NCBI GenBank assembly: GCA_965223835.1
Contig: OZ245023.1
Span: 496,001-560,000 of the forward strand
From: CAVYXZ01 sp965223835
GTDB taxonomy: Bacteria > Chloroflexota > Anaerolineae > Aggregatilineales > Phototrophicaceae
Length of the DNA: 64,000 nucleotides
Direction: 5' to 3'
Shown here: positions 52,860 to 61,174 of the stretch, piece by piece
How positions within the stretch are numbered: position 1 is the stretch's first letter
How the letters are laid out: the number at the start of each line of letters is the position of its first letter
Position numbers and translations under genes: made by a program
The notes under the pieces: generated by a model
The model's database searches: none
Told to the model about the DNA's origin: nothing
What the model saw: the letters and a program-made list of their open reading frames with translations, nothing else

Positions 52860-54958
52860 GACACCACCGCCTGCAAGTCGAGTTTGGGCGATTGTGCGTG
52901 ATCGCCATACAGGTGACAAAGCGCCTCATGGTTGTCGTCAATGGTGACGTTGGGCGGGAAGATGTGCTGGCAGGCTTCCATCGCCTCCGGGCAGCGGTCG
53001 ACAAACGGACAACCCTGCCGAATCTCAGTCGGACGCGGCACCCCTTCGCGTACTTGCAGCGGTGGATTCTCATAGGTCGGGTCGGGGACCGGGACTGCCG
53101 AAATGAGTGCCCGCGTATACGGATGTTGCGGATTGTTGATGATCTCCTGGCTGGGGCCGATCTCGACGATGTGGCCCAGGTACATGACCGCGATGCGATC
53201 ACACGTATATTGCAATAACGACAGATCGTGCGAGATATAGACCGTTGTCAGGCCCATCTCCTTCGCCAGCCGTTTCATCGTGTTGAGAATTCCGGCGCGA
53301 ACGGATACATCCAGCATCGAGACCGGCTCGTCTGCCACCAGAAAATCAGGCCGCAGGATGAGCGCACGGGCCAACACGACCCGCTGCAACTGCCCACCCG
53401 ATAGTTGGTGCGGGTATTTATCGAGGAAGGCAGCGGCTGGACGCAAATTGACCTGATCGAGCGTCTCCAGGATGCGTTCGCGTCTTGCAGCTTCGTCTTT
53501 CCAGCCGTGAATCAACAAGGGTTCTACCAGCGACCGATAGAGCGTGAACCGGGGGCTAAGGGCCTCAAACGGATTCTGAAACATCAACTGCACGCGGCGC
53601 CGAAATTGTTTGAGATCAGCACCGTTCATCGTGGTCACATCTTGCCCATCAACGCGGATCTGACCATCACTGGCATCCAGCAATTTGACCAGTAACTTAC
53701 CGGTGGTTGATTTGCCGCAGCCCGACTCCCCGGCCAAACCCAGACTTTCGCCGCTTTTGAGCGTGAACGCTACATCATTGACGGCATAGACCGTTTGCAG
53801 TTTGGCCCCACGCACCAGCCCGGCGATGCCCCCACCGATCTGATAGCGTTTGGATACGTTATGAACCTCAATAAATGATTCGTCAATTGGTGGTGATGAT
53901 TGATCTAACAGGGAGGTTGGCTGACCATTCTGACTATACTGGCGGGCGGCGTCGGTTTGCTGCCAGCTTGCCGCTTGCATCACTTCGGCGCGCAAAGCCG
54001 CCATCTCATCGGCGCGTAAACACGCCGCCAAATGGCCTGGCCCCACCGGGTCGAGCGCGGGGTCAATCTCCCGACAGCGCGGTTGGACCAACGGGCAGCG
54101 CTCGGCAAATCGACAACCGGGCGGCGGCTCGTGCAGATCGGGTGGATACCCTTCAATCGAGATCAGGACATCTTTAGGTCGCACCATCGTCGGAAACGCC
54201 TGCTGTAAGCCGAGGCTATACGGATGGTAAGGGGCACTGAAAAAAGGTTCCGACGCGCATTGTTCGACCAGTTTCCCGGCGTACATCACAGCAATCGAAT
54301 TACAGGCCTGGGCCACCACCGAAATATCATGTGTGACCAGCATCACCGTCAGGTTGAGTTCGTTCTCTAACCGCTTGAACACCTCCAACACTTGATGCTG
54401 CACGATCACATCGAGGGCGGTAAGCGGTTCGTCGCCAATCAGCAAGCTAGGGCCGAGCGCCAACGCCATCGCGATGACCGCCCGTTGTTTCATGCCACCC
54501 GAAAATTCATGTGGATAGTGCTGCAAACACGCCGTATCCAGCCCTACCAGGTCGAACAAATCGACCGCCCGTCGTTTGGCGGCCTGCCGGTCCTGCCCGC
54601 CGCGCACGGTGAGGATATTTTCCAACTGCTGCCCTACCCGCTGCACCGGATCAAGCGCATCCATTGACGCCTGCGGTACGGTTGCGATCTCCCGCCAGCG
54701 CAGTTCGCGCATGTCATGGGCCGACAGTTCGACCAGATTACGCCCCTTGAACAGGATCTCTCCGGCGGCGATTTCGCCGTTACGGGGTAGCACCCGGACC
54801 AGCGCCCGAATGAGGGTTGTCTTGCCACAGCCTGACTCGCCGATAATGCCCAGATGTTCGGCGGCTTCAACATCCAGCGAGACACCATCGACAGCGCGTA
54901 CAGGTCCCTGTGCTGTATGATAAACGACGTCCAGGTCGCGTATTTTTAGGAGCGACAT
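52856..54958 (-). CDS. Peptide/nickel-type ABC transporter ATPase, two ATPase domains fused
   Basis: 700 residues with two complete nucleotide-binding domains, equal to DppD and DppF fused (as in YejF or GsiA). Domain 1: Walker A GESGCGKTTLIRAL, signature EFSGGMKQRAVIA, Walker B LIGDEPLTALD. Domain 2: GESGCGKSTTGKLL, LSGGQLQRVVLARAL, LVADEPVSMLD. Each ends with an oligopeptide-type C-terminal Cys cluster (CRFAERCPLVQPRC, CPFVDRCPEAMEAC), seen in iron-sulfur-binding OppD/F tails. Cytoplasmic motor for permeases upstream. Confidence 0.95.
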   Translation of the reverse strand: MSLLKIRDLDVVYHTAQGPVRAVDGVSLDVEAAEHLGIIGESGCGKTTLIRALVRVLPRNGEIAAGEILFKGRNLVELSAHDMRELRWREIATVPQASMDALDPVQRVGQQLENILTVRGGQDRQAAKRRAVDLFDLVGLDTACLQHYPHEFSGGMKQRAVIAMALALGPSLLIGDEPLTALDVIVQHQVLEVFKRLENELNLTVMLVTHDISVVAQACNSIAVMYAGKLVEQCASEPFFSAPYHPYSLGLQQAFPTMVRPKDVLISIEGYPPDLHEPPPGCRFAERCPLVQPRCREIDPALDPVGPGHLAACLRADEMAALRAEVMQAASWQQTDAARQYSQNGQPTSLLDQSSPPIDESFIEVHNVSKRYQIGGGIAGLVRGAKLQTVYAVNDVAFTLKSGESLGLAGESGCGKSTTGKLLVKLLDASDGQIRVDGQDVTTMNGADLKQFRRRVQLMFQNPFEALSPRFTLYRSLVEPLLIHGWKDEAARRERILETLDQVNLRPAAAFLDKYPHQLSGGQLQRVVLARALILRPDFLVADEPVSMLDVSVRAGILNTMKRLAKEMGLTTVYISHDLSLLQYTCDRIAVMYLGHIVEIGPSQEIINNPQHPYTRALISAVPVPDPTYENPPLQVREGVPRPTEIRQGCPFVDRCPEAMEACQHIFPPNVTIDDNHEALCHLYGDHAQSPKLDLQAVVS

Positions 54959-55045
54959 GAGCTATGAGTCTCCGGTTAGCGACATCAATAATTGCGCGTC
55001 AAGGCCGAGCCAAAGTAGCCGCGCAGATGACCTGGTTTCGCCAAT

Positions 55046-55109
55046 AGACACCCAGAAGGGTGTCTCCAAATGCGGAGATTGTGTTGTAGGGACAGGCTTT
55101 TGTCTGTCC
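55046..55109. repeat. Two hairpins between ABC genes
   Basis: AGACACCC-agaa-GGGTGTCT (perfect 8 bp, 55046-55065) followed by GTAGGGACAG...CTGTCC (55086-55109). The second is of the GTAGGGACAGG type found elsewhere in the window. On the minus strand they lie between the permease and ATPase genes (190-base gap), and may lower ATPase expression or protect the mRNA. Confidence 0.5.
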
Positions 55110-55148
55110 GTTATACGGTGCGCTGCCAACATAAACATCTCCATCTCG

Positions 55149-56087
55149 CTACATTCGCCGCAGGCGGGGGAACAAGACTTCCTCATAGCCCCGCCCAATA
55201 AAGAAGCCCGCCATCACTGTCAGCATGATGCAAACCCCCGGCGGGATAATCCAATAAAACGCCCCCCGTGAAAGTGCCTGTGAGTTAAACGCATCTTGCA
55301 GCATGAAACCCCAACTGACGACCTCGGGGTCGCCAAAGCCCAGAAAGCTGACACTGGCTTCTGTCAAAATTGACCAGCCGATTGCCAATGACCCATACAA
55401 AAAGGTCAGCGGCAGGATGCTGGGTGCGATGTACATAAAAATGATGCGGAAATCCGTCGCGCCAGAAACACGGGCCGCGCTGACAAAGGCCTGCTCTTTA
55501 ATCACCAGCACCTGCGACCGAATCACGCGGCTGGTATCGCGCCACAGCAATACCGACATCGCGATCACCACATTCCAGATGTTGGGTTCCATAAACGCCG
55601 CCAGCACGATAATGAATGGCAAGAACGGAATCCCGAAGGCGACATCGGCCAGACGCATCAGAATCATATCGACCCAGCCGCCGAAATAGCCCGCCAGCAA
55701 CCCGATCACCGTGCCGATGATGGCGACGGCAATTGCTGCCGAAAAGCCGACCATTAACGCGGCCCGTGAGCCAAACACCAGTTGCGAGAAGATGTCGCGG
55801 CCCAGGTTGGTCGTACCCAGTGGATATTCGGCCGATGGTTTCTCATTCGACAACCAGATGCCATCCTCTTGAATCACCTCCAGCGGGTCGTAGGGAGCGA
55901 TCAGCGGGGCGAAGATTGCAATCAAAATAAACACAACCAGGATAATTAATCCGGTCAAGGCCAGCGAATCACGCTGGAATACTTCTAGATTGGTTCGCAA
56001 AAACTGCGTCAGAAACGCGTCTTTTTGGCCTTCGTAGACCGGCAGCGCCGCAGTGGACTCTTCGATGTTTTTGACTTGAGGTAACAT
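55149..56087 (-). CDS. ABC transporter permease, DppC/OppC type
   Basis: 312 residues with six membrane helices. N-terminal DppC-type extension, then a helix and the loop ending PLGTTNLGRDIFSQLVFGSRAALMVGF. The EAA-type loop EQAFVSAARVSGATDFRIIFMYIAPSI couples to the ATPases. GGAGAGAC before ATG. Follows the DppB-type gene after 15 bases. Confidence 0.95.
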   Translation of the reverse strand: MLPQVKNIEESTAALPVYEGQKDAFLTQFLRTNLEVFQRDSLALTGLIILVVFILIAIFAPLIAPYDPLEVIQEDGIWLSNEKPSAEYPLGTTNLGRDIFSQLVFGSRAALMVGFSAAIAVAIIGTVIGLLAGYFGGWVDMILMRLADVAFGIPFLPFIIVLAAFMEPNIWNVVIAMSVLLWRDTSRVIRSQVLVIKEQAFVSAARVSGATDFRIIFMYIAPSILPLTFLYGSLAIGWSILTEASVSFLGFGDPEVVSWGFMLQDAFNSQALSRGAFYWIIPPGVCIMLTVMAGFFIGRGYEEVLFPRLRRM

Positions 56088-56102
56088 CTTGTCTCTCCTA
56101 CC

Positions 56103-57104
56103 CTATCCGGCCCGGGCCTGGTCCGATGCGCCGACACGCGGATCAAGCAGGCCATACAACACGTCCGCGACGAAATTCAACCCGACGATGACGACGGCTA
56201 TGATAAAAAAAGCGCCCTGTGCCAGCGGATAATCGGACGCCGTGACTGACCGCACGAGCAAGCGCCCCAAACCGGGCCAGCCAAACACGTTCTCGATGAC
56301 CACATTGCCGCCAATCGAATAACCAATACCCAGCGTGAGCGCCGTCATCACCGGCAGCAAAGCGTTGCGGGCCGCGTGGCGAATCATCAAGCGCCGTTCG
56401 GAATAACCGGCTAACCGCCCCATCGTGATAAAGTCCTGATCGAGAATCTCCAGCATATTGGAGCGCATCAGCAACAGCGGCAAGCCATGCAGGTAAAGCG
56501 CTAATGTGAACGTCGGCAGCAGCATGTGTCGCCAAAAATGGGGCGAGAGCAGTTTCTCAATTTCCGAGGCATAAATCACACCCGCCGGGGCTGTGCCCGA
56601 TGACGGGAGCCAGCGCAGCTTAAACGCAAACACGGTCAGCAAGATCATGCCAATCCAGAACTCCGGGGCCGCCCGCGTCATGAGCGTAAAGACAATCCCA
56701 CCTTTTTCGATCCGGGTTCCCCGACGGGCCGCCATGAAGATGCCACCAATGATGCCGACGATATAGGCCAGCAGCAGCGAAAAGAAGGTTAAGTACAGGG
56801 TGTTCGGCAGCACTTCCAAAATTTCTTCAACGACGGTGCCACCATAGCGGAACGAGTCGCCCAGGTCGCCGCGCAGAATGTTTCCCAAATAAACGAAATA
56901 TTGTTCGATCAGCGGACGGTCCAGCCCGAAACGCGCCATCAGTTCGGCTTCTTGTTCCGCCGTGAACGTGGTGTCGATGTAGGCGGTTAGCGGATTGCCA
57001 GGCGCTAAGCGAAATAACAGAAATAAGATCGTGATAATGACCCACAAAACCAGCAGACTTTGTAGCAATCGCCCGCCGATGTAGGTTATCAAGCCTCTGC
57101 GCAT
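56103..57104 (-). CDS. ABC transporter permease, DppB/OppB type
   Basis: 333 residues, six membrane helices. N-terminus YIGGRLLQSLLVLWVIITILFLLFRLAPGNPL and EAA loop DQDFITMGRLAGYSERRLMIRHAARNALLPVM are DppB hallmarks. GAGGAGG precedes the ATG. The C-terminal half has DYPLAQGAFFIIAVVIVGLNFVADVLYGLLDPR. Confidence 0.95.
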   Translation of the reverse strand: MRRGLITYIGGRLLQSLLVLWVIITILFLLFRLAPGNPLTAYIDTTFTAEQEAELMARFGLDRPLIEQYFVYLGNILRGDLGDSFRYGGTVVEEILEVLPNTLYLTFFSLLLAYIVGIIGGIFMAARRGTRIEKGGIVFTLMTRAAPEFWIGMILLTVFAFKLRWLPSSGTAPAGVIYASEIEKLLSPHFWRHMLLPTFTLALYLHGLPLLLMRSNMLEILDQDFITMGRLAGYSERRLMIRHAARNALLPVMTALTLGIGYSIGGNVVIENVFGWPGLGRLLVRSVTASDYPLAQGAFFIIAVVIVGLNFVADVLYGLLDPRVGASDQARAG

Positions 57105-57237
57105 GTGGCCCTCCTCACGGGAATAATTTGTCTGAGGTGAAGTCGTCAGGGTGTAGGCTCAATGTACCCTCTGGTTATCTCCCGCCCGATGCTATCGGAC
57201 AGGCAATACCAGCATCGCCCTGCCACTATTCTGAACA

Positions 57238-57298
57238 CCCCCTCCCGGCCTCCCCCATTGCGATGGGGGAGGTGGCAGCCATCGGCTGACGGAGGGGG
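57238..57298. repeat. G+C-rich multi-stem intergenic repeat
   Basis: Outer CCCCCTCC/GGAGGGGG closes a domain containing CCTCCCCCA/TGGGGGAGG and CAGCC/GGCTG. Dispersed repeats of this CCTCCCCC style are common in some Chloroflexota and other genomes. It lies in the 231-base gap between the binding-protein and permease genes; a related simpler element is at 61127. Confidence 0.55.
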
Positions 57299-57335
57299 TA
57301 AAAGATCTATTGAATCTATGATTCGTTGTGAAAAC

Positions 57336-59021
57336 TTACATCGCCGGGTAAAGCAGATTACCATCTGCATCCCAGGTGAAACCCGCTTCTTCCAGCAGCG
57401 CACGGGCATCATCAATGCTAAACGCGTACTGCGGCAGCTCGGGATTATGCCAGTAATCGATTGCCAGCGACACATACGAATCGGCGGGAACGGCGAAGCC
57501 CTTGAAGATGTTGTTCACGATGGATTCTTTAGGAATCACGTGGGCAACGGCCTGCCGCAGGGTCGTGTTGTCAAACGGCGCGAACCGATTGTTGAAGGCG
57601 AAGAAACGGAAACCCAGGTCCGGGCTGGCGTACAGCGAAATGTTGGGATCACCCTCAGCGATTTCGGACAGAATGCCGGAATCACCTTCCCATTCACGCA
57701 GGAAGTTCAGTTCGCCGGTGCCGATTTGCCCCAGTGCCGATTCGGCATTGGGCAGAATGCGGATGACCCAACCCTCGGCGGCGGGTGGCGCGAAGTGATC
57801 GGGGTTGGCTTCCAGAATCGCGGTTTCACCTACTTCCCAGGCCACGAACTTGAACGGACCAGAGCCAATCGGCGGGGCCGACACCGGGTCGGTCAGGCTT
57901 TCGGCGTTGGCGTCTTCCTGGGTCATCAGGTCTTCAATAATTGGTTCCCAGATATGTTTGGGGATGATGTTGAGCTTCGCCAGCGCAGCGATCTCAAACG
58001 CTACCCAGGGTTCCGTGAGCGTGAAGCGCAACGAACTGTCGTCCACGATTTCGATGTTGGCGATGCGGCTCACGAACGGCGCATACATCGGTGACTCGCC
58101 AGTGGTGGGGACTTCGAAGGAATACTTCACATCTTCCACTGTGACCGGTTCGCCATCATGCCACAGCATGCCGTCCCGCAATGTCACGAGCACATTCACA
58201 TCGTCTTCCCACACGACCGATTCAGCGGCCCAGGGTTGCGCGAGACCATCGGGACCAATCCGCATCACGCGGTCCCAGATGAGTTCGGTAATGCGCGATG
58301 GTGCGTCGCCGGAGATATACAGTGGGTTGATCGCCAGCAGGTCATCGCTGGTATTGGTTACGATTGTTTTCTGGTCACCCAGCGGGGTCAGGCTCGTCCA
58401 GGTCCAGAAGTTTTGGATGCCGATACCCTGCGCATCAACCACCGATTCCGGGTCCCACACGTCGGTGCGGACCAGTTGCGGCAGGCTGGGATGAGCAATG
58501 TAGACATACGGCACATCTTCAGCGACCAGGGCCTGTGCCTGGAAGATCATATCGCGGCGGGCTTCGGGGTCGGTTTCGGCGCGTTGTGACTCGGCCAGCG
58601 CGTCATATTCCGGGTTGTTATAACCAACGAAGTTGTAGCCCGCTTCCGCCGTTGATGAGTGGAACAGGTTGAAGACGAATTCATCCGGGTCCATCCGTTC
58701 CGGGCGAGCGACCATGCGCCAGGCAGTCATCTGCCAGCCTTCGCCGCCGAGCGCTTCGGGTTCGGCCAGGCGGTTAAACCAGACCGTGTTCGAATATTGT
58801 GCCCAGGGCACGGCCTTATGTTCGACATCCAGCCCTAACTGGCGCATATTTTCGACCAGCAGCCGGGTCGACTCAAATTCGATGGGGTCTTCCGCTTGCG
58901 TGTTGGACAGCACAATGATCGATTCGACCGGCGTGCCCTCCTGCGCGACCGCGACACTGGTCAATAGCACCAGCACCAGGATGGCGATCAGGGTCTTCAG
59001 TGAGAATTGCCACTTCTTCAT
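57336..59021 (-). CDS. SBP_bac_5 peptide-binding protein with circularly permuted domain order
   Basis: 561 residues from ATG 59021 (GGGAGG upstream). Signal peptide MKKWQFSLKTLIAILVLVLL to about residue 27. In usual SBP_bac_5 proteins the ITELIYDGL...LRDGxxWHDGxPxTAEDVxYSFE block opens the mature chain, and NPEYDALxxxxxxETDPExRxxxxxxAQ closes it. Here the order is reversed: GTPVESIIVLSN...AEDVPYVYIAHP (residues 29-205) comes first, then TSLTPLGDQKTIVTN...LRDGMLWHDGEP (290) and so on, ending at ARALLEEAGFTWDADGNLLYPAM. The C-terminus and the residue-29 start fit together as the intact internal loop. So the chain is permuted, with old termini joined. Periplasmic or surface binding protein for the operon's ABC transporter. 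Confidence 0.85.
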   Translation of the reverse strand: MKKWQFSLKTLIAILVLVLLTSVAVAQEGTPVESIIVLSNTQAEDPIEFESTRLLVENMRQLGLDVEHKAVPWAQYSNTVWFNRLAEPEALGGEGWQMTAWRMVARPERMDPDEFVFNLFHSSTAEAGYNFVGYNNPEYDALAESQRAETDPEARRDMIFQAQALVAEDVPYVYIAHPSLPQLVRTDVWDPESVVDAQGIGIQNFWTWTSLTPLGDQKTIVTNTSDDLLAINPLYISGDAPSRITELIWDRVMRIGPDGLAQPWAAESVVWEDDVNVLVTLRDGMLWHDGEPVTVEDVKYSFEVPTTGESPMYAPFVSRIANIEIVDDSSLRFTLTEPWVAFEIAALAKLNIIPKHIWEPIIEDLMTQEDANAESLTDPVSAPPIGSGPFKFVAWEVGETAILEANPDHFAPPAAEGWVIRILPNAESALGQIGTGELNFLREWEGDSGILSEIAEGDPNISLYASPDLGFRFFAFNNRFAPFDNTTLRQAVAHVIPKESIVNNIFKGFAVPADSYVSLAIDYWHNPELPQYAFSIDDARALLEEAGFTWDADGNLLYPAM

Positions 59022-59120
59022 CAAATTTCCTCCCAATTACGATGTTATTTATTCTAACGTTCGGTAACGCTGTTGGCAGTTGTAGATCAAACGATAGATG
59101 TTGACCTCCCTTCGTAACAA

Positions 59121-60332
59121 TTAACTGAAAGAGACGGCAGTGCCGCCCTGATAAACGGTATCGATGGCGCGGACATTGCCGATGTCCGCCAATGGATCGG
59201 CGCTCAGCACGACGAGATCCGCCAGTTTCCCGGCTTCCAAAGTGCCCAGATCATCATCCCAGCGCAGAATCTGCGCGTTATTGCGCGTCGCAATCGTCAG
59301 CGCTTCCAGGGTCGTAAAGCCACTGTTGACCAGATGCTCCAGTTCACGCGACAGACTAAAATCATGGGGTGCGAGTGGATTGCCCCCGGCATCAGTCCCA
59401 ATGCCGATCAAGACATTGTGCTGGCGGGCAGCAGCGATCGCATGTTGGCATTGTTCGCTCAGTTTGGCAAGTATGGGTGCCAGGCGGTCGAACTCAGCCT
59501 GCTCACCGGGCGGGACTTTATCGAGGTCGGGTTGCGCGACACCCAGCGTCAACACCAGCGCCGCACCATGGTCCGCCATGAGCGCGGCGGTGTCGTCATC
59601 GAGGTAGGTGCCATGTTCAATCGTATCCACCCCGGCCACCACCGAGTTACGGATGCCTTCGGTCCCATGACAATGTGTTGCCACTGTCCGCCCCATTGCA
59701 TGCGCCGCTCCAACCGCCGCCCGTAATTCATCGACGGTCAGTTGACTCGCCATCACATCCTGACCGGGTGTCGCCGCGCCGCCGGTCGCCATCAATTTGA
59801 TGGTATCCGCCCCGGCTTTGATCTGTTCCCGCGCCGCTTTGCGAATTTCGTCCGGGCCATCCGCCTCAATCGAAATGTAGTGACCGTGACCGCCGGTCAT
59901 GGTGATGATTCTGCCGGAGACCCGCATGCGTGGTCCCACAAACCAGCCAGCCTGAATGCCCTTGCGGATGCTCATCTCAATATGGTGTTGCCCGCCAATA
60001 TCGCGGATAGTGGTCGTGCCTGATTGCAATATCCGACGCACGGTCTGCACCGCTTCCAGCAGCAGCAAATCCCGGTCTCGCTTGACCAGATCCATGACGC
60101 TCTCACGACCATTCCAGGAAATGTGGACATGCGCATCAATGAGGCCAGGAATCAGCCATTTGCCACTAACATCGCGGGTTGGCAACCCGTGCGCGGCAGC
60201 GGGCAAGTCTGATGCCGGACCCACCCACGCGATGCGCTCACCCTGAATCTGCAAGGCAGCATCAGGCATAGGCGCAGCGCCCGTGCCATCAATGAGCGTG
60301 GCCCCGGTCAGGACCAGGCCATCATCAGGCAT
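59121..60332 (-). CDS. Metal-dependent amidohydrolase, imidazolonepropionase-like
   Basis: 403 residues from ATG 60332, which overlaps the racemase stop by eight bases. Amidohydrolase fold: WLIPGLIDAHVHISWNG (HxH), KLMATGG (likely metal-bridging Lys), ATHCHGTEGIRNSV and DTIEHGT (His ligands), and GIGTDAGGNPLAPHDFSLSREL (Asp). Resembles the Xaa-Pro dipeptidase/imidazolonepropionase subgroup. In context it could open a cyclic amide or cleave a dipeptide. Cytoplasmic. Confidence 0.9.
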   Translation of the reverse strand: MPDDGLVLTGATLIDGTGAAPMPDAALQIQGERIAWVGPASDLPAAAHGLPTRDVSGKWLIPGLIDAHVHISWNGRESVMDLVKRDRDLLLLEAVQTVRRILQSGTTTIRDIGGQHHIEMSIRKGIQAGWFVGPRMRVSGRIITMTGGHGHYISIEADGPDEIRKAAREQIKAGADTIKLMATGGAATPGQDVMASQLTVDELRAAVGAAHAMGRTVATHCHGTEGIRNSVVAGVDTIEHGTYLDDDTAALMADHGAALVLTLGVAQPDLDKVPPGEQAEFDRLAPILAKLSEQCQHAIAAARQHNVLIGIGTDAGGNPLAPHDFSLSRELEHLVNSGFTTLEALTIATRNNAQILRWDDDLGTLEAGKLADLVVLSADPLADIGNVRAIDTVYQGGTAVSFS

Positions 60333-61089
60333 GGAACAGGTCCAGCGCCGATTGCACCTTGCCTTCTGCCAGCTTGGGCGGGACATGATAGGCCCGGCGT
60401 GAATGGGTCAAGCCCGCGCCCACCGTCGCCTCGGCAAACTTGAGCGACACTTTGGCCGGGTTCAGAAACGGCACGCCCAGTTCTGCGCCGGCGGCTTCGG
60501 CAATCTCTAAAAAGCCCATGCTCATGCAGCCCACGATTAATGAGTCAGCACGATCTTCTTTGATGGCTTTCCAACCCTGCTCAACCGTTGCCGCAATGGT
60601 GCGTTCGCGATCATGGTGCAATTCCAGCACCGGAATGCCGACGACGCGCACGCTTGCCAGCTTGTCACCGACACCCACATTGCGAATTTGCCGCTCGGTT
60701 GGTGCGATGACGCTCTCCGTAATCGTGATGATCGAAAAACGGTGTCCCAGTGAAGCCGCCATTAACGCCGTCGCCTCGCCCGGCCCGACGATGGGCAGCG
60801 AGACCATTTCACGCAGGGCATCCAGACCCGGGTCGCCATAGCAACCCAGAATCAATGCGTCCCACTCGCCGGTTTGTTCCAATTCAACCGCCCGCCGGAC
60901 CGTCGCGGGGATCGATAGGTATTCTTCGTACATGCTCTCAATCGAGGCCGGGCCTTCGGGTACATCCTCAATCCCGACATGCGTTCCCGGCGCGGCATAA
61001 TCTTGCAACAAACCGCCTCGCCGTTGAACTTCGACACGTCCTTCCGGTGTGCGCCCCATCGGTCCGGGCACCAGATATAAAATGTTCAT
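60325..61089 (-). CDS. Asp/Glu/hydantoin racemase family protein
   Basis: 254 residues from ATG 61089 (GGGAGG upstream); 18 earlier codons are in frame. Catalytic cysteine pair of the cofactor-independent racemase family: LILGCYGDPGLDALRE near residue 80 and LIVGCMSMGFLEIAEAAG near 190. SLPIVGPGEATALMAASLGHRFSI and NPAKVSLKFAEATVGAGLTHSRRAY are hydantoin-racemase-like. Next to amidohydrolase and peptidase genes it may supply the right stereoisomer of a hydantoin or amino acid. Confidence 0.85.
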   Translation of the reverse strand: MNILYLVPGPMGRTPEGRVEVQRRGGLLQDYAAPGTHVGIEDVPEGPASIESMYEEYLSIPATVRRAVELEQTGEWDALILGCYGDPGLDALREMVSLPIVGPGEATALMAASLGHRFSIITITESVIAPTERQIRNVGVGDKLASVRVVGIPVLELHHDRERTIAATVEQGWKAIKEDRADSLIVGCMSMGFLEIAEAAGAELGVPFLNPAKVSLKFAEATVGAGLTHSRRAYHVPPKLAEGKVQSALDLFHA

Positions 61090-61126
61090 ATTTGTCGCCT
61101 CCCAAATCCTTTTCAACAATGCGTAT

Positions 61127-61170
61127 ACCTCCCCCTCATCCAAATTGGAGAGGGGGTTGGGGGGTGAGGT
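61127..61170. repeat. G+C-rich hairpin, CCTCCCCCTC type
   Basis: ACCTC/GAGGT outer and CCCCCTC/GAGGGGG inner stems between the racemase and peptidase genes. Related to the element at 57238. The racemase in-frame upstream codons run into it, another reason to start that gene at 61089. Confidence 0.5.
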
Positions 61171-61174
61171 AAAA

